Shown: positions 26,935 to 34,924, numbered from the stretch's first letter. The stretch: 39,607 nt of DNA from Cyclobacteriaceae bacterium (GCA_027067135.1 JAMOMJ010000064.1:1-39607), one strand, 5' to 3'. Made by a program: numbers and translations. Notes: a model not told the origin generated them from the letters alone.

Positions 26935-27570
26935 TTAAGTAGTATAAACCAAAATATGATTCCCGAATTGTTCGTATTTAATGTTAATATTGGTAACAAT
27001 ATTATTCACTTTAAGTTCACTTTTTAGGCTACCGTTTTGTTGAATTGTATCTAGTTCATATAGAAATATATTCTCCTTAAAAATGAGCTGCTTCCTTCCA
27101 TATAATTTGTAAATGGCTTCTTTGGTTCCCCAAGAAATAGCCGTGGCATCAAGACTTCCGCCTGCCAAGTCTAGTTCACGTTGAGTTAAAAACTTTGGAG
27201 CAAGCTTTAAAAGCTTTCCTTTTTTCTCTTCAATATCTACACCGCAAGAATTTGTTCTGTGAACCAAAACGGCCACATAGGGTTTAGCGTGTGAAATAGA
27301 TATTTGAAGTTTAGAATTTTTAATATGAGGTTTATTATGAGAATCACTCCAAATGCCATCACAAGAACCTTCTAGTTCTTTGGCAATGCTCCATCCAAGG
27401 TGGCGGCTACAGAGCCATTCCTTTCTTCGTTGGTCCACATGAATTTCATCCAACTTTTCAGGGCTAGCAGAAAATTTATCCTTGTCGCCAATAAAATAAT
27501 CCTCATCTTCAGTTAAATGCCACACAGCAAGTATGAAATTTCTATCAATTATTTTCTTAAATAATGGCAT
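26935..27570 (-). CDS. 4'-phosphopantetheinyl transferase, Sfp-like
   Basis: A 211-residue enzyme that attaches 4'-phosphopantetheine from CoA to a Ser of carrier proteins. Motifs are SISHAKPYVAV (91-101), the magnesium-binding VDIE (111-114) and WGTKEAIYKLYGRK (147-160, with Lys150 and Glu151). The length fits the Sfp/Gsp/HetI group rather than AcpS. An upstream in-frame TTG at 27579 is possible, but ATG at 27570 is preferred. No polyketide or peptide synthetase is in the window, so it likely serves fatty acid synthesis or a distant cluster. Confidence 0.9.
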   Translation of the reverse strand: MPLFKKIIDRNFILAVWHLTEDEDYFIGDKDKFSASPEKLDEIHVDQRRKEWLCSRHLGWSIAKELEGSCDGIWSDSHNKPHIKNSKLQISISHAKPYVAVLVHRTNSCGVDIEEKKGKLLKLAPKFLTQRELDLAGGSLDATAISWGTKEAIYKLYGRKQLIFKENIFLYELDTIQQNGSLKSELKVNNIVTNINIKYEQFGNHILVYTT

Positions 27571-27623
27571 ACATTCCAAAGTTGGATTATTTTTAACTGT
27601 CAGGCAATATTCAGGATTAAATT

Positions 27624-28490
27624 ATGCTGCAGTTACATTCATATTTTGAAGGGCATGGAGGTGCAATTACGTCACTTACAAAAGGAAACAACGAGCAATT
27701 GTTTTATTCTGCTGGCTCGGAAGGCTTAATTGTGCAATGGAACTTAACCAAACCCAACGAAGGCGATGTGCTTATAAAGTTGAGGGGCCTCATTTCTGCA
27801 ATTAAATATGAGCATACATCAAATACCTTGTATGCAGCCGTTAATCATAAAGGACTTTTTGTTATAGATATTGAAACAAGGAAAATTCTTAAAACGGTTG
27901 ATATTCCTGCTACTTCTTTTGGTAAAATGGAGTTGACCAATAAGTTTATCATGCTATCCACTCACATAGGTGAATTGCTCATTATAGATAGAGAAACAGA
28001 TGCAATAAAAGAACGTATTGCATCTGGGCTGAAAGAGCCACCAGCTTTCATTGTTGAGAATGATAACGTATGGTATTCCACAGATCAGGGGATAAACTGG
28101 TTTGAGATCATCAGTAAGGTAAAAGCGACCATCAATTTAGTCGAGAAACCAAGTGCTATAAAATTGTTGGGGGCTAGGTTGCTATTCACCCTTTCAAATG
28201 GTCTTTATGTTTGGAATCTAGCAAAGAGGAAAGTGGAAATTGTAGGTGAATGGGAGGAGAGTTTAGAAATTAATAGGATATGTATCAACCCAACTAAATC
28301 AAACGTTATAATTCTCGGTAAGTCTGGTGTGTTAGTTAAGTATAAAATTGAAAAAAAGAAGATAACGAAGCTTGATTCGGTACAAATTGAACACAATGGC
28401 AGAATAAACGATATACTTTGGATTGAAAATCATAAATTTGTAATAACTGCAGGCATAAACAAGAAAATTGGCATCTGGCAGGTTAACTAG
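27624..28490 (+). CDS. WD40-repeat protein
   Basis: A 288-residue beta-propeller-type protein. WD-like repeats are seen at the start (GHGGAITSLTKGNNEQLFYS then AGSEGLIVQWNL) and at the end (HNGRINDILWIENHKFVITA then GINKKIGIWQV), with degenerate repeats between. There is no signal peptide, so it is probably a cytoplasmic scaffold. It is the first gene of a plus-strand run with the DivIVA-domain and folB genes (14 bases, then overlapping). Confidence 0.8.
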   Translation: MLQLHSYFEGHGGAITSLTKGNNEQLFYSAGSEGLIVQWNLTKPNEGDVLIKLRGLISAIKYEHTSNTLYAAVNHKGLFVIDIETRKILKTVDIPATSFGKMELTNKFIMLSTHIGELLIIDRETDAIKERIASGLKEPPAFIVENDNVWYSTDQGINWFEIISKVKATINLVEKPSAIKLLGARLLFTLSNGLYVWNLAKRKVEIVGEWEESLEINRICINPTKSNVIILGKSGVLVKYKIEKKKITKLDSVQIEHNGRINDILWIENHKFVITAGINKKIGIWQVN

Positions 28491-28504
28491 AACCCATCTG
28501 AATA

Positions 28505-29233
28505 ATGAAAATTACTCCCTTAGAAATAAAGAAAAAGACATTTGAGAAGCAAATTAGAGGGTACGATAAAGAAGAAGTAAACGCTTTTTTGCTTTCACTT
28601 TCGCACGAATGGGAAAATGCCCTCGATCAGATTAAGACGTTAGAAACTCAACTTCAAAAATCTGAAGCTGATGTTTCTAAATTACGAGAAGTAGAGGCTT
28701 CGTTATATAAAACGCTTAAAACAGCGGAAGATACTGGCTCTAATATGATTGAGCAAGCCAAAAAAACGGCCGAATTACATTTGAAAGAAACTCAAATGAA
28801 TGCAGATGCTTTGCTTAACGAGTCTAAATCTAGAGCTAGAAATATAATTGATGATGCTGAGTTAAATTCCAAGCAAATTTTAGAAGGGATGGATAATGAG
28901 CTTAAAGAACTTGCTCGTGTTTATAATATGTTGGAAAACCATAGAGATGACATCTTAAATGAACTAACCAACCTTTCTACCATAACCTTACAAAGGGTGC
29001 AAAAGGTGAGCGACAATTTAAAGCACTTTGATTTGGATAAGCGGTTGCAGGAAATTAGGAACGAAGCCATTGGAGCACCAGAACCTAGCAAACCTCCAAG
29101 AACAGTACCAACTCAAAGCAATAGCACTCCAAAACCTGAGCCAATTATTGCTGAAGATTTAATTGATGAACTAGAAAATGAAGAAACTAAGGAAAGTAAC
29201 TCTTCGGCTTCTTTTTTTGACGAACTGGACTAA
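28505..29233 (+). CDS. DivIVA-domain coiled-coil protein
   Basis: A 242-residue protein whose first 35 residues (MKITPLEIKKKTFEKQIRGY then DKEEVNAFL) match the DivIVA N-terminal membrane-curvature-binding domain. A long coiled coil follows to about residue 185, then a disordered Pro/Ser/Thr and acidic tail ending FFDELD. In Gram-positives DivIVA marks poles and division sites; in Bacteroidota the role is less clear. Its stop overlaps the folB ATG (TAATG), so the two are translationally coupled. Confidence 0.87.
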   Translation: MKITPLEIKKKTFEKQIRGYDKEEVNAFLLSLSHEWENALDQIKTLETQLQKSEADVSKLREVEASLYKTLKTAEDTGSNMIEQAKKTAELHLKETQMNADALLNESKSRARNIIDDAELNSKQILEGMDNELKELARVYNMLENHRDDILNELTNLSTITLQRVQKVSDNLKHFDLDKRLQEIRNEAIGAPEPSKPPRTVPTQSNSTPKPEPIIAEDLIDELENEETKESNSSASFFDELD

Positions 29234-29589
29234 TGGCAATAATTTCTTTAGAAGGCCTTGAGTTTTTTGCTTACCATGGCGTTCACGATTTTGAAAAAGA
29301 ACAAGGCAATAGCTTTATTGTAGATGTAGAAGTAGAAGTGGATGTATCAGAAGCAGAAAAAACAGATGAGTTATCTGGCACCATCGACTACGAAAAACTA
29401 TTTCATATTATTTCTGCAGAAATGGAAATTCGATCTAAGCTATTAGAACATGTTTCTTCTCGTATTTGCGATGCTATTTTTAAATACTGGGAGCAAATTC
29501 AACATGTAAAAGTGCGTATTGGTAAGTTGAACCCTCCTATTGGAGCCGTTTGTAAAATGAGCGGTGTTACGCTTACAAAAACCAGGTAA
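29233..29589 (+). CDS. folB: Dihydroneopterin aldolase
   Basis: A 118-residue folate-pathway enzyme that cleaves 7,8-dihydroneopterin to 6-hydroxymethyl-dihydropterin and glycolaldehyde. Motifs are LEGLEFFAYHGVHDFEKEQG, TIDYEKLF, LLEHVSSRI and KVRIGKLNPPIG, with the family's usual length. The ATG at 29233 overlaps the stop of the DivIVA-domain gene, and its own stop lies 2 bases from the convergent IscA-like gene. Confidence 0.93.
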   Translation: MAIISLEGLEFFAYHGVHDFEKEQGNSFIVDVEVEVDVSEAEKTDELSGTIDYEKLFHIISAEMEIRSKLLEHVSSRICDAIFKYWEQIQHVKVRIGKLNPPIGAVCKMSGVTLTKTR

Positions 29590-29591
29590 TT

Positions 29592-29888
29592 CTATTTGTC
29601 AAACCTAAAGCCTGTGGCTTCATCACCTTCTTCATAATCTAAGGTGATATCAATTAAGTGAAGCATCTCTTTTTTATGAATGAGAACTTTAATGCCCTTA
29701 AACTCAAAAGAGTCATCACTCGATTTTTTTTTATCAAACCCCAACATAAACGAAGTAGTGCCACATGAAGTTGCACTATTTGTGCCTACTCGTAAACCAT
29801 AGCCTTTTGGCACAGATTTTTCGGCCATTATCATTTTAATTTGCTTAAGAGCCTCAGGTGTTATTTTTAATGGGAGTTCAGTAATCAT
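29592..29888 (-). CDS. HesB/IscA-like protein lacking the C-terminal Cys pair
   Basis: A 98-residue protein with the HesB/IscA fold (ITPEALKQIKMIMAEK...GYGLRVG...FMLGFD). A-type carriers hold Fe-S clusters through three Cys residues; here only Cys42 (in SATSCGTTS) is present, and the chain ends at ATGFRFDK where the CGCG-type pair would follow. It may therefore not carry clusters in the standard way. Such truncated versions may be common in the group; I cannot check. A TATATTTG box 6 bases before the ATG implies an almost leaderless message. Confidence 0.85.
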   Translation of the reverse strand: MITELPLKITPEALKQIKMIMAEKSVPKGYGLRVGTNSATSCGTTSFMLGFDKKKSSDDSFEFKGIKVLIHKKEMLHLIDITLDYEEGDEATGFRFDK

Positions 29889-29893
29889 ATAAG

Positions 29894-29901
29894 CAAATAT
29901 A
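29894..29901 (-). promoter_or_regulatory. Bacteroidota -7 box, near-leaderless gene
   Basis: Minus-strand TATATTTG fits TAnnTTTG. With about 7 bases to the transcription start, the message would begin at or next to the ATG at 29888. Confidence 0.5.
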
Positions 29902-30024
29902 AATAAGAGAATAATTTGTTTTGTAATTTTATTTGCAGTTGTTTATTATAAATTATTATTACAAACGTTCTAATGTTGTCAAAACTTAAATATTGGTACA
30001 TATTTGTTAAAACAATAACTCAAA

Positions 30025-30552
30025 ATGGATTCATTAATCGAAATTCTTAAACTGGTACTTCCTGCAACTTTGGTATTATACGGTATGTATTTGGCCATTA
30101 AGGTAATGGTAAGCAAATCTCTTTTAGCTAAAGAGTTGGACTTAAAACAGAAGTCGCTAGAAATTACTTTGCCTGTTCGAATGCAGGCTTTTGAAAGAAT
30201 TACATTGTTTTTGGAGCGCATATCTACAGATAATTTATTGGTACGAATAAATAAACCAGGCATGACAGCTGCGGTTTTACATAACGATATTTTAGAAGAA
30301 GTTAGGAATGAGTTTAATCATAATGTGGCACAACAAGTGTATTTAAGTGTAGATTTATGGAGTATGGTGGTGTCGGCTAAAGAGGATTTGGTAACTAAAG
30401 TGAATGCTACTTTTCAAGAAATAGATCCTGAAGCTAGCTCATTAGATTATGCCAGAAAGTTACTAGAGCAAACAATGGCAACTGATATTGACTCAATAGA
30501 ACTTGCCCTTTCTTCGTTAAAAGAAGAGTTAGGTAAGTATTATAAAATATAA
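30025..30552 (+). CDS. Conserved Bacteroidota protein with N-terminal membrane helix (DUF7935-like)
   Basis: A 175-residue protein with one membrane segment at about residues 5-28 (IEILKLVLPATLVLYGMYLA) and a helical cytoplasmic part. The stretch ITLPVRMQAFERITLFLERI, then STDNLLVRI and NHNVAQQVYLS, matches from memory a widespread Bacteroidota family of unknown function (DUF7935). It heads a tight plus-strand run of five genes (next start 31 bases on). Confidence 0.75.
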   Translation: MDSLIEILKLVLPATLVLYGMYLAIKVMVSKSLLAKELDLKQKSLEITLPVRMQAFERITLFLERISTDNLLVRINKPGMTAAVLHNDILEEVRNEFNHNVAQQVYLSVDLWSMVVSAKEDLVTKVNATFQEIDPEASSLDYARKLLEQTMATDIDSIELALSSLKEELGKYYKI

Positions 30553-30583
30553 AAGCTGTTTCAATAACTTGTATATTTACAGT

Positions 30584-30991
30584 ATGGCAGAATTAAAAAT
30601 ACAGGAGAATAAATTTTTTGAGCGAGCAAAAACAAGGGCTTCCAATATTTTGGGCGATAAACAGAAACTCAATGAAGTATTAAATGCTTCTAAAGCCAGG
30701 TTGAGTGAAGTGAATCTTGAGAACTCGAAACTTAGTAAACTTGGCCACAATCTTCGTGTTTTTCTTAAAATGATTCAGGCATTTGCGAAAGGTGAATATA
30801 CAGAAGCTCCTTGGAAATCAATGGTGGCTATTGTTGCTGGTATTATCTACTTTTTAATGCCAATCGACCTTATTCCAGACTTTATTCCATTTACAGGCTT
30901 TATAGATGACTTTACCGTGATAATGCTAATTTCTAATGCCTTTCAGCAAGATATTGAGCAATTTAAAATCTGGGATTCTTCTAAAAAATGA
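30584..30991 (+). CDS. YkvA/DUF1232 family membrane protein
   Basis: A 135-residue protein. The C-terminal half holds the DUF1232 signature (YFLMPIDLIPDFIPFTGFID followed by D), flanked by hydrophobic segments. The function of the family is unknown. I start at the ATG at 30584; a TTG at 30569 is the alternative. Its stop overlaps the next gene's ATG (ATGA), so translation is coupled. Confidence 0.88.
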   Translation: MAELKIQENKFFERAKTRASNILGDKQKLNEVLNASKARLSEVNLENSKLSKLGHNLRVFLKMIQAFAKGEYTEAPWKSMVAIVAGIIYFLMPIDLIPDFIPFTGFIDDFTVIMLISNAFQQDIEQFKIWDSSKK

Positions 30992-31626
30992 GCGTTGCAT
31001 TGATTGCTGGTGCTTCTGGTTTGGTTGGAGGAAGATTACTTAACCTATTATTAGACACTGAAGATTATACGAAAATTGTATCTATTGGTAGAAGAAAGTT
31101 GAAGATAATTCATCCCAGACTTGAACAATATATTTCAGATTTTGAAAAATTAGATGAACTTGACATTAAGCCTGATGTAGTATTTTGCTGTTTAGGCACC
31201 ACTATAAAAAAGGCAGGTTCTAAAGAAGCTTTTAAAAAAGTAGATTTTGAGTACCCCAAATTATTGGCGAATTACTCATTAATAAAAGGGGCAAACGCAT
31301 TTCATATTATTACCGCAATGGGAGCAAATTCGAATTCCTCTATTTTTTATAATAAGGTAAAAGGGGAGATTGAAGATGAACTCAAAAGTTTAGCATTTAG
31401 ACAGATGCATATTTATCAACCATCTCTATTGCTAGGTGAAAGACAGGAGAAAAGACTGGCAGAAGGTATTAGTCAATCCATTACGAAAGGGCTTGGTTTT
31501 CTTTTTGTTGGCCCACTAAAGAACTATAAGGCCATTGCAGGGGAGAAAGTAGCTAAATCTATGTATGATAAGTCAATAGAGCATACAGAAGGGGTATTTG
31601 TACACTTATCGGGTGAAATGCAATAA
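30988..31626 (+). CDS. NAD(P)-binding Rossmann protein, HTATIP2-like
   Basis: A 212-residue short-chain dehydrogenase/epimerase-like protein. The nucleotide-binding loop is GASGLVGG (residues 8-15), followed by SIGRRKL and VVFCCLGTT. The YNKVKGE segment gives the Tyr-x3-Lys catalytic pair, and QPSLLLGER is typical of the HTATIP2/TIP30-like group. The substrate is unknown. It overlaps the preceding gene by 4 bases and lies 5 bases before dtd. Confidence 0.85.
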   Translation: MSVALIAGASGLVGGRLLNLLLDTEDYTKIVSIGRRKLKIIHPRLEQYISDFEKLDELDIKPDVVFCCLGTTIKKAGSKEAFKKVDFEYPKLLANYSLIKGANAFHIITAMGANSNSSIFYNKVKGEIEDELKSLAFRQMHIYQPSLLLGERQEKRLAEGISQSITKGLGFLFVGPLKNYKAIAGEKVAKSMYDKSIEHTEGVFVHLSGEMQ

Positions 31627-31631
31627 TAGAA

Positions 31632-32084
31632 ATGAAGATTGTAATCCAAAGAGTAAAAAATGCCAGTGTTACCATAAATAACAAAGTGGCTGGTAGCATA
31701 AGTAAAGGCTTACTAATATTAGTAGGAATTGAATCAGAGGATATTCGAGCAGATATTGACTGGCTTGTGAATAAAATTGCCAACCTTCGTATTTTTAATG
31801 ATAATGAGGGTGTGATGAATTTGAATATCAATCAAATAAACGGTGAAGTGTTAGCCATCAGTCAGTTTACCTTACAGGCAAGTACAAAAAAAGGGAACCG
31901 CCCTTCGTATATAAAAGCGGCAAGACCAGAAGTTGCCATTCCATTATACGAAGATTTTATAAAAACGCTTAATCATAGTATTAATAATAGTGTTGAAACA
32001 GGTGAGTTTGGAGCTGACATGCAAGTGGCCTTGATAAATGATGGGCCGGTTACAATTATCATTGATTCAAAAAATAGGATATGA
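31632..32084 (+). CDS. dtd: D-aminoacyl-tRNA deacylase
   Basis: A 150-residue enzyme that frees tRNA from wrongly attached D-amino acids (and Gly-tRNA-Ala). The two family motifs are SQFTL (77-81) and NDGPVT (136-141, the Gly-cisPro motif). The start, MKIVIQRVKNASVTI, is canonical. The length is normal. Its stop overlaps the next ATG (ATGA). Confidence 0.96.
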   Translation: MKIVIQRVKNASVTINNKVAGSISKGLLILVGIESEDIRADIDWLVNKIANLRIFNDNEGVMNLNINQINGEVLAISQFTLQASTKKGNRPSYIKAARPEVAIPLYEDFIKTLNHSINNSVETGEFGADMQVALINDGPVTIIIDSKNRI

Positions 32085-32404
32085 CCATTGACGAAGCACA
32101 AAAACAAGTAGATGAGTGGATAAACACCACTGGTGTTCGGTATTTTAATGAGCTTACCAATATGGCCATCTTAACCGAAGAAGTGGGGGAGCTTGCACGC
32201 ATTATGTCGCGTACTTATGGTGAGCAATCATTTAAAAAATCGGATAAAAAGCATAGCCTGCCAGACGAAATGGCTGATATTCTTTGGGTGCTTATTTGTT
32301 TGGCAAATCAAACGGGAGTAAATTTAACAGAGGCATTCCAAAAAAATATGGAGAAAAAAACGCTCCGTGATAAAGACCGCCATAAAACCAATCCCAAATT
32401 ATGA
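32081..32404 (+). CDS. MazG-like nucleotide pyrophosphohydrolase
   Basis: A 107-residue all-alpha NTP pyrophosphatase. The magnesium-binding EEVGE (33-37) and DEMAD (62-66) motifs are present, and the end RDKDRHKTNP is typical of short MazG-like proteins. These enzymes clean non-canonical or excess NTPs. It is translationally coupled to dtd, which makes a small quality-control pair. Confidence 0.9.
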   Translation: MTIDEAQKQVDEWINTTGVRYFNELTNMAILTEEVGELARIMSRTYGEQSFKKSDKKHSLPDEMADILWVLICLANQTGVNLTEAFQKNMEKKTLRDKDRHKTNPKL

Positions 32405-32458
32405 TAATATATACTTCGAACTCTTAACTCATTGCTTCGAACTATTTATATTTTTTCC

Positions 32459-32466
32459 TATCTTTG
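32459..32466 (+). promoter_or_regulatory. Bacteroidota -7 box for rpsA
   Basis: TATCTTTG fits TAnnTTTG. A TTG lies 24 bases upstream, slightly far for a -33 box. The start would fall near 32473, giving a leader of about 93 bases before the rpsA ATG. Confidence 0.65.
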
Positions 32467-32483
32467 CACTCCATTCAAAACGG

Positions 32484-32573
32484 ATGGCTCCTAACGGGAG
32501 ATGTTACATTAAAAACGACCCAGATGCTTGTTGGGTTAACCAATTGATTACAAGCAATTTATATTATGAGTGA
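32484..32573 (+). CDS. Possible leader peptide overlapping the rpsA start
   Basis: An ATG at 32484 opens a 29-codon frame (MAPNGRCYIKNDPDACWVNQ then LITSNLYYE) whose TGA (32571-32573) lies just past the rpsA ATG at 32566, so the two frames overlap by 8 bases. It starts about ten bases after the inferred transcription start. Translation is unproven; the overlap would allow coupling or competition with S1 translation. Confidence 0.35.
   Translation: MAPNGRCYIKNDPDACWVNQLITSNLYYE
32488..32555 (+). promoter_or_regulatory. Possible structured leader of rpsA (pseudoknot candidate)
   Basis: CTCC-TAACG-GGAG (32488-32500) forms a small hairpin. ACCCA (32518-32522) can pair with TGGGT (32532-32536), and GCTTGT (32526-32531) with ACAAGC (32550-32555). 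The last two pairings cross, so they form either an H-type pseudoknot or alternative hairpins. They end 10 bases before the S1 ATG, where folding could gate translation. Autoregulation of S1 is known in other bacteria, but this structure is an inference. Confidence 0.4.
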
Positions 32574-34854
32574 AGCTCAAAAAAAAGCAGAAGAAGCGAA
32601 GGCTGAACCTGCTAGTGTCTCTGCTAAAGCTACAAGCGACACGCAGAAAACAGAAGAAGTAGCTGCTAAAACAGAAGCTGCTCCTGAGGCTGCCCCTAAA
32701 AAAGCCGCAGCAAAAAAAACAACTAAAGCTAAAGCCGAAACAAAAGAACCTAAAAAAGAGGTTGTTGAGGAAGTAAAAGCCGAAGAAGTAGTTGAAGAGG
32801 TAAAAGAAGAAGTTCCAACTGACTCTGCTGAAGCCAAAGACGAAACGCAGAAAGCAGAAAAAACCTCAAAACCTAAAAAAGAAGAAATCGTTGTAGAAGA
32901 ATTTGACTGGGATGCAGTATCTACCAAAGGATTTGGTGATGGATACTCAACCAAGGAAAAGGAAGATTTGGCTAAAATGTACGAAGAAACCCTAGGTACT
33001 GTAACCGAACGCGAAGTAGTTCAAGCAACAGTAGTTAGTGTTACTAACAGAGACGTAATCCTTAATATAGGGTTTAAATCTGATGGCTTGGTTTCTGCTT
33101 CTGAATTTAGAGATACTCCTGATCTTAAAATTGGTGATGTTGTTGAAGTGTATGTAGATGAGCAAGAAGACGTTAAAGGTCAGCTAGTTCTTTCTCGTAG
33201 AAAAGCAAAAATCGTTAAAGCTTGGGAAAACATCCAATCTTCTCACGATGATGATACTGTAATTGAAGGTTTTGTTAAACGTAGGACTAAAGGTGGTCTT
33301 ATTGTAGATATCTTCGGTGTTGAAGCGTTTTTGCCAGGATCTCAAATTGATGTTAAACCTATCCGTGATTTCGATATTTTTGTTGGTAAGTCAATGGAGG
33401 TTAAGGTTGTAAAAATTAATTATACAAATGATAACGTAGTTGTTTCACACAAAATATTAATCGAGAAAGATCTTGAGAAACAACGCGTTGAAATATTGAA
33501 TAACCTTGAAAAAGGACAAGTATTAGAAGGAGTTATCAAAAACATGACCAACTTCGGTGTATTTATCGATTTAGGTGGTGTTGATGGTTTACTTCATATT
33601 ACTGATATTTCTTGGGGTAGAATTAACCACCCAGAAGAAGTACTTAAATTAGATGAAACTGTAAAAGTTGTTGTTCTTGAATTTGACGAGGATAAAAAAC
33701 GTATCTCTCTAGGTATGAAACAACTTACTTCTCACCCTTGGGATGCACTAGCAGAAGGATTAGAAGTTGGATCTAAAGTAAAAGGTAAAATTGTTAATGT
33801 AGCTGATTACGGTGCGTTCTTAGAAATTCAACCAGGTGTTGAAGGTTTAATTCACGTTTCTGAAATGAGCTGGTCGCAGCACTTACGTAACCCAACTGAC
33901 TTTATGAAAGTTGGAGACGAAATGGAAGCTGTGGTACTTACATTAGATCGTGAAGATCGTAAAATGTCGCTTGGTATCAAGCAATTAACTGAAGATCCCT
34001 GGTTGAAAACTGACGTTGTTTCTAAATATGGTGTTGGAACTAACCACACAGGAATTGTTCGTAACCTAACTAACTTCGGTTTATTTATCGAGCTTGAAGA
34101 AGGTATTGATGGACTGGTACACGTTTCTGATCTTTCCTGGACTAAGAAAATCAAACATCCATCTGAGTTTATTGCTGTTGGCGGTGAGTTAGAAGTTCAA
34201 GTACTTGAGTTAGATGTTGAAAATAGAAAACTGGCGTTAGGTCATAAGCAATTAGAAGAAAATCCTTGGGATACTTTTGAAACTGTTTTTGAAATTGGTT
34301 CTACACATAAGTGTACTATCAATAACAAAACGGATAAAGGTTCTGTACTTGAATTACCTTATGGTATCGAAGGTTTCGTAAATGCTAAGAACTTAACCAA
34401 AGAAGATGGTTCTAAACCTAGCGTTGGAGAAGCTTTAGACTTTAAAGTAATAGAGTTCTCTAAAGGAGAGAAGCGAATTTTATTATCGCACACTGCAACG
34501 TATAAAGAAGATGAAAAACCTGTAGCTCCTAAGAAAAAGGCTGCTGGCAAGAAAAAAGCGACTAGTTCTAGTAATCAAGAAGCAACTTCTAGCCTAGGTG
34601 ATTTATCTGCACTTTCTGCTTTAAAGGAGCAAATGGATAAGCCTGCTGAAAAGCCTGCTGCCCAAAAAGCGCCAGCTAAGAAGAAAGAAGAAGCTCCAAA
34701 AGAAGAAGCTCGCCAGAATGACGAAGTTGGGCAGGCGCCAAAAGAAGAGGCTGCTCCTAAAGCTAAAAAAGCAACTAAAGCAAAAGCTAAAAAACAAGAA
34801 CCAAAAGCAGAAGCAGCCCCAAAGGCTGATGCTGCTGATGGGGAAGATAAGTAA
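32566..34854 (+). CDS. rpsA: 30S ribosomal protein S1
   Basis: A 762-residue S1, longer than the E. coli protein (557). Six S1 RNA-binding domains occupy about residues 149-216, 232-300, 315-387, 400-474, 489-563 and 576-645. The first 110 residues and the last 115 are Lys/Glu/Ala-rich and probably disordered. S1 brings mRNA to the 30S subunit. In the C-terminal tail, residues RQNDEVGQ (716-723) interrupt two APKEEA repeats; their DNA is GC-rich and palindromic and looks like an inserted repeat that stayed in frame. The gene has its own promoter and a structured leader, and a strong palindrome follows the stop. Confidence 0.96.
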   Translation: MSEAQKKAEEAKAEPASVSAKATSDTQKTEEVAAKTEAAPEAAPKKAAAKKTTKAKAETKEPKKEVVEEVKAEEVVEEVKEEVPTDSAEAKDETQKAEKTSKPKKEEIVVEEFDWDAVSTKGFGDGYSTKEKEDLAKMYEETLGTVTEREVVQATVVSVTNRDVILNIGFKSDGLVSASEFRDTPDLKIGDVVEVYVDEQEDVKGQLVLSRRKAKIVKAWENIQSSHDDDTVIEGFVKRRTKGGLIVDIFGVEAFLPGSQIDVKPIRDFDIFVGKSMEVKVVKINYTNDNVVVSHKILIEKDLEKQRVEILNNLEKGQVLEGVIKNMTNFGVFIDLGGVDGLLHITDISWGRINHPEEVLKLDETVKVVVLEFDEDKKRISLGMKQLTSHPWDALAEGLEVGSKVKGKIVNVADYGAFLEIQPGVEGLIHVSEMSWSQHLRNPTDFMKVGDEMEAVVLTLDREDRKMSLGIKQLTEDPWLKTDVVSKYGVGTNHTGIVRNLTNFGLFIELEEGIDGLVHVSDLSWTKKIKHPSEFIAVGGELEVQVLELDVENRKLALGHKQLEENPWDTFETVFEIGSTHKCTINNKTDKGSVLELPYGIEGFVNAKNLTKEDGSKPSVGEALDFKVIEFSKGEKRILLSHTATYKEDEKPVAPKKKAAGKKKATSSSNQEATSSLGDLSALSALKEQMDKPAEKPAAQKAPAKKKEEAPKEEARQNDEVGQAPKEEAAPKAKKATKAKAKKQEPKAEAAPKADAADGEDK
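34708..34739 (+). repeat. REP-like segment inside the rpsA tail
   Basis: Inside rpsA, CGCCAGAATGACGAAG followed by TTGGGCAGGCG has ends CGCC/GGCG and shares the words CAGAATGACG and GGCAGGC with the REP-like element near 955-1009. It codes RQNDEVGQ, unlike the surrounding Lys/Glu/Ala repeats, and is flanked on both sides by DNA coding APKEEA. Confidence 0.5.
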
Positions 34855-34865
34855 TTAATTCGATA

Positions 34866-34889
34866 CCACCCCGATAATTATCGGGGTGG
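34866..34889. terminator. Perfect palindrome after rpsA
   Basis: CCACCCCGATAA pairs perfectly with TTATCGGGGTGG, giving 12 base pairs on paper. It lies 12 bases after the rpsA stop. Only a weak T-run (TTGCTTTAT) follows, so it may stop transcription or stabilise the 3' end. Confidence 0.75.
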
Positions 34890-34916
34890 CATTGCTTTAT
34901 AAACTTAATAATATTT

Positions 34917-34924
34917 TACTTTTG
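34917..34924 (+). promoter_or_regulatory. Bacteroidota -7 box for tRNA-Cys
   Basis: TACTTTTG fits TAnnTTTG and lies 31 bases upstream of the mature tRNA, which leaves a short pre-tRNA leader. Confidence 0.5.

Noticed and set aside
32577-32954. A Ser-rich minus-strand frame opposite the rpsA N-terminus
   Set aside because: It is the antisense shadow of the Lys/Glu/Ala-rich S1 tail codons.
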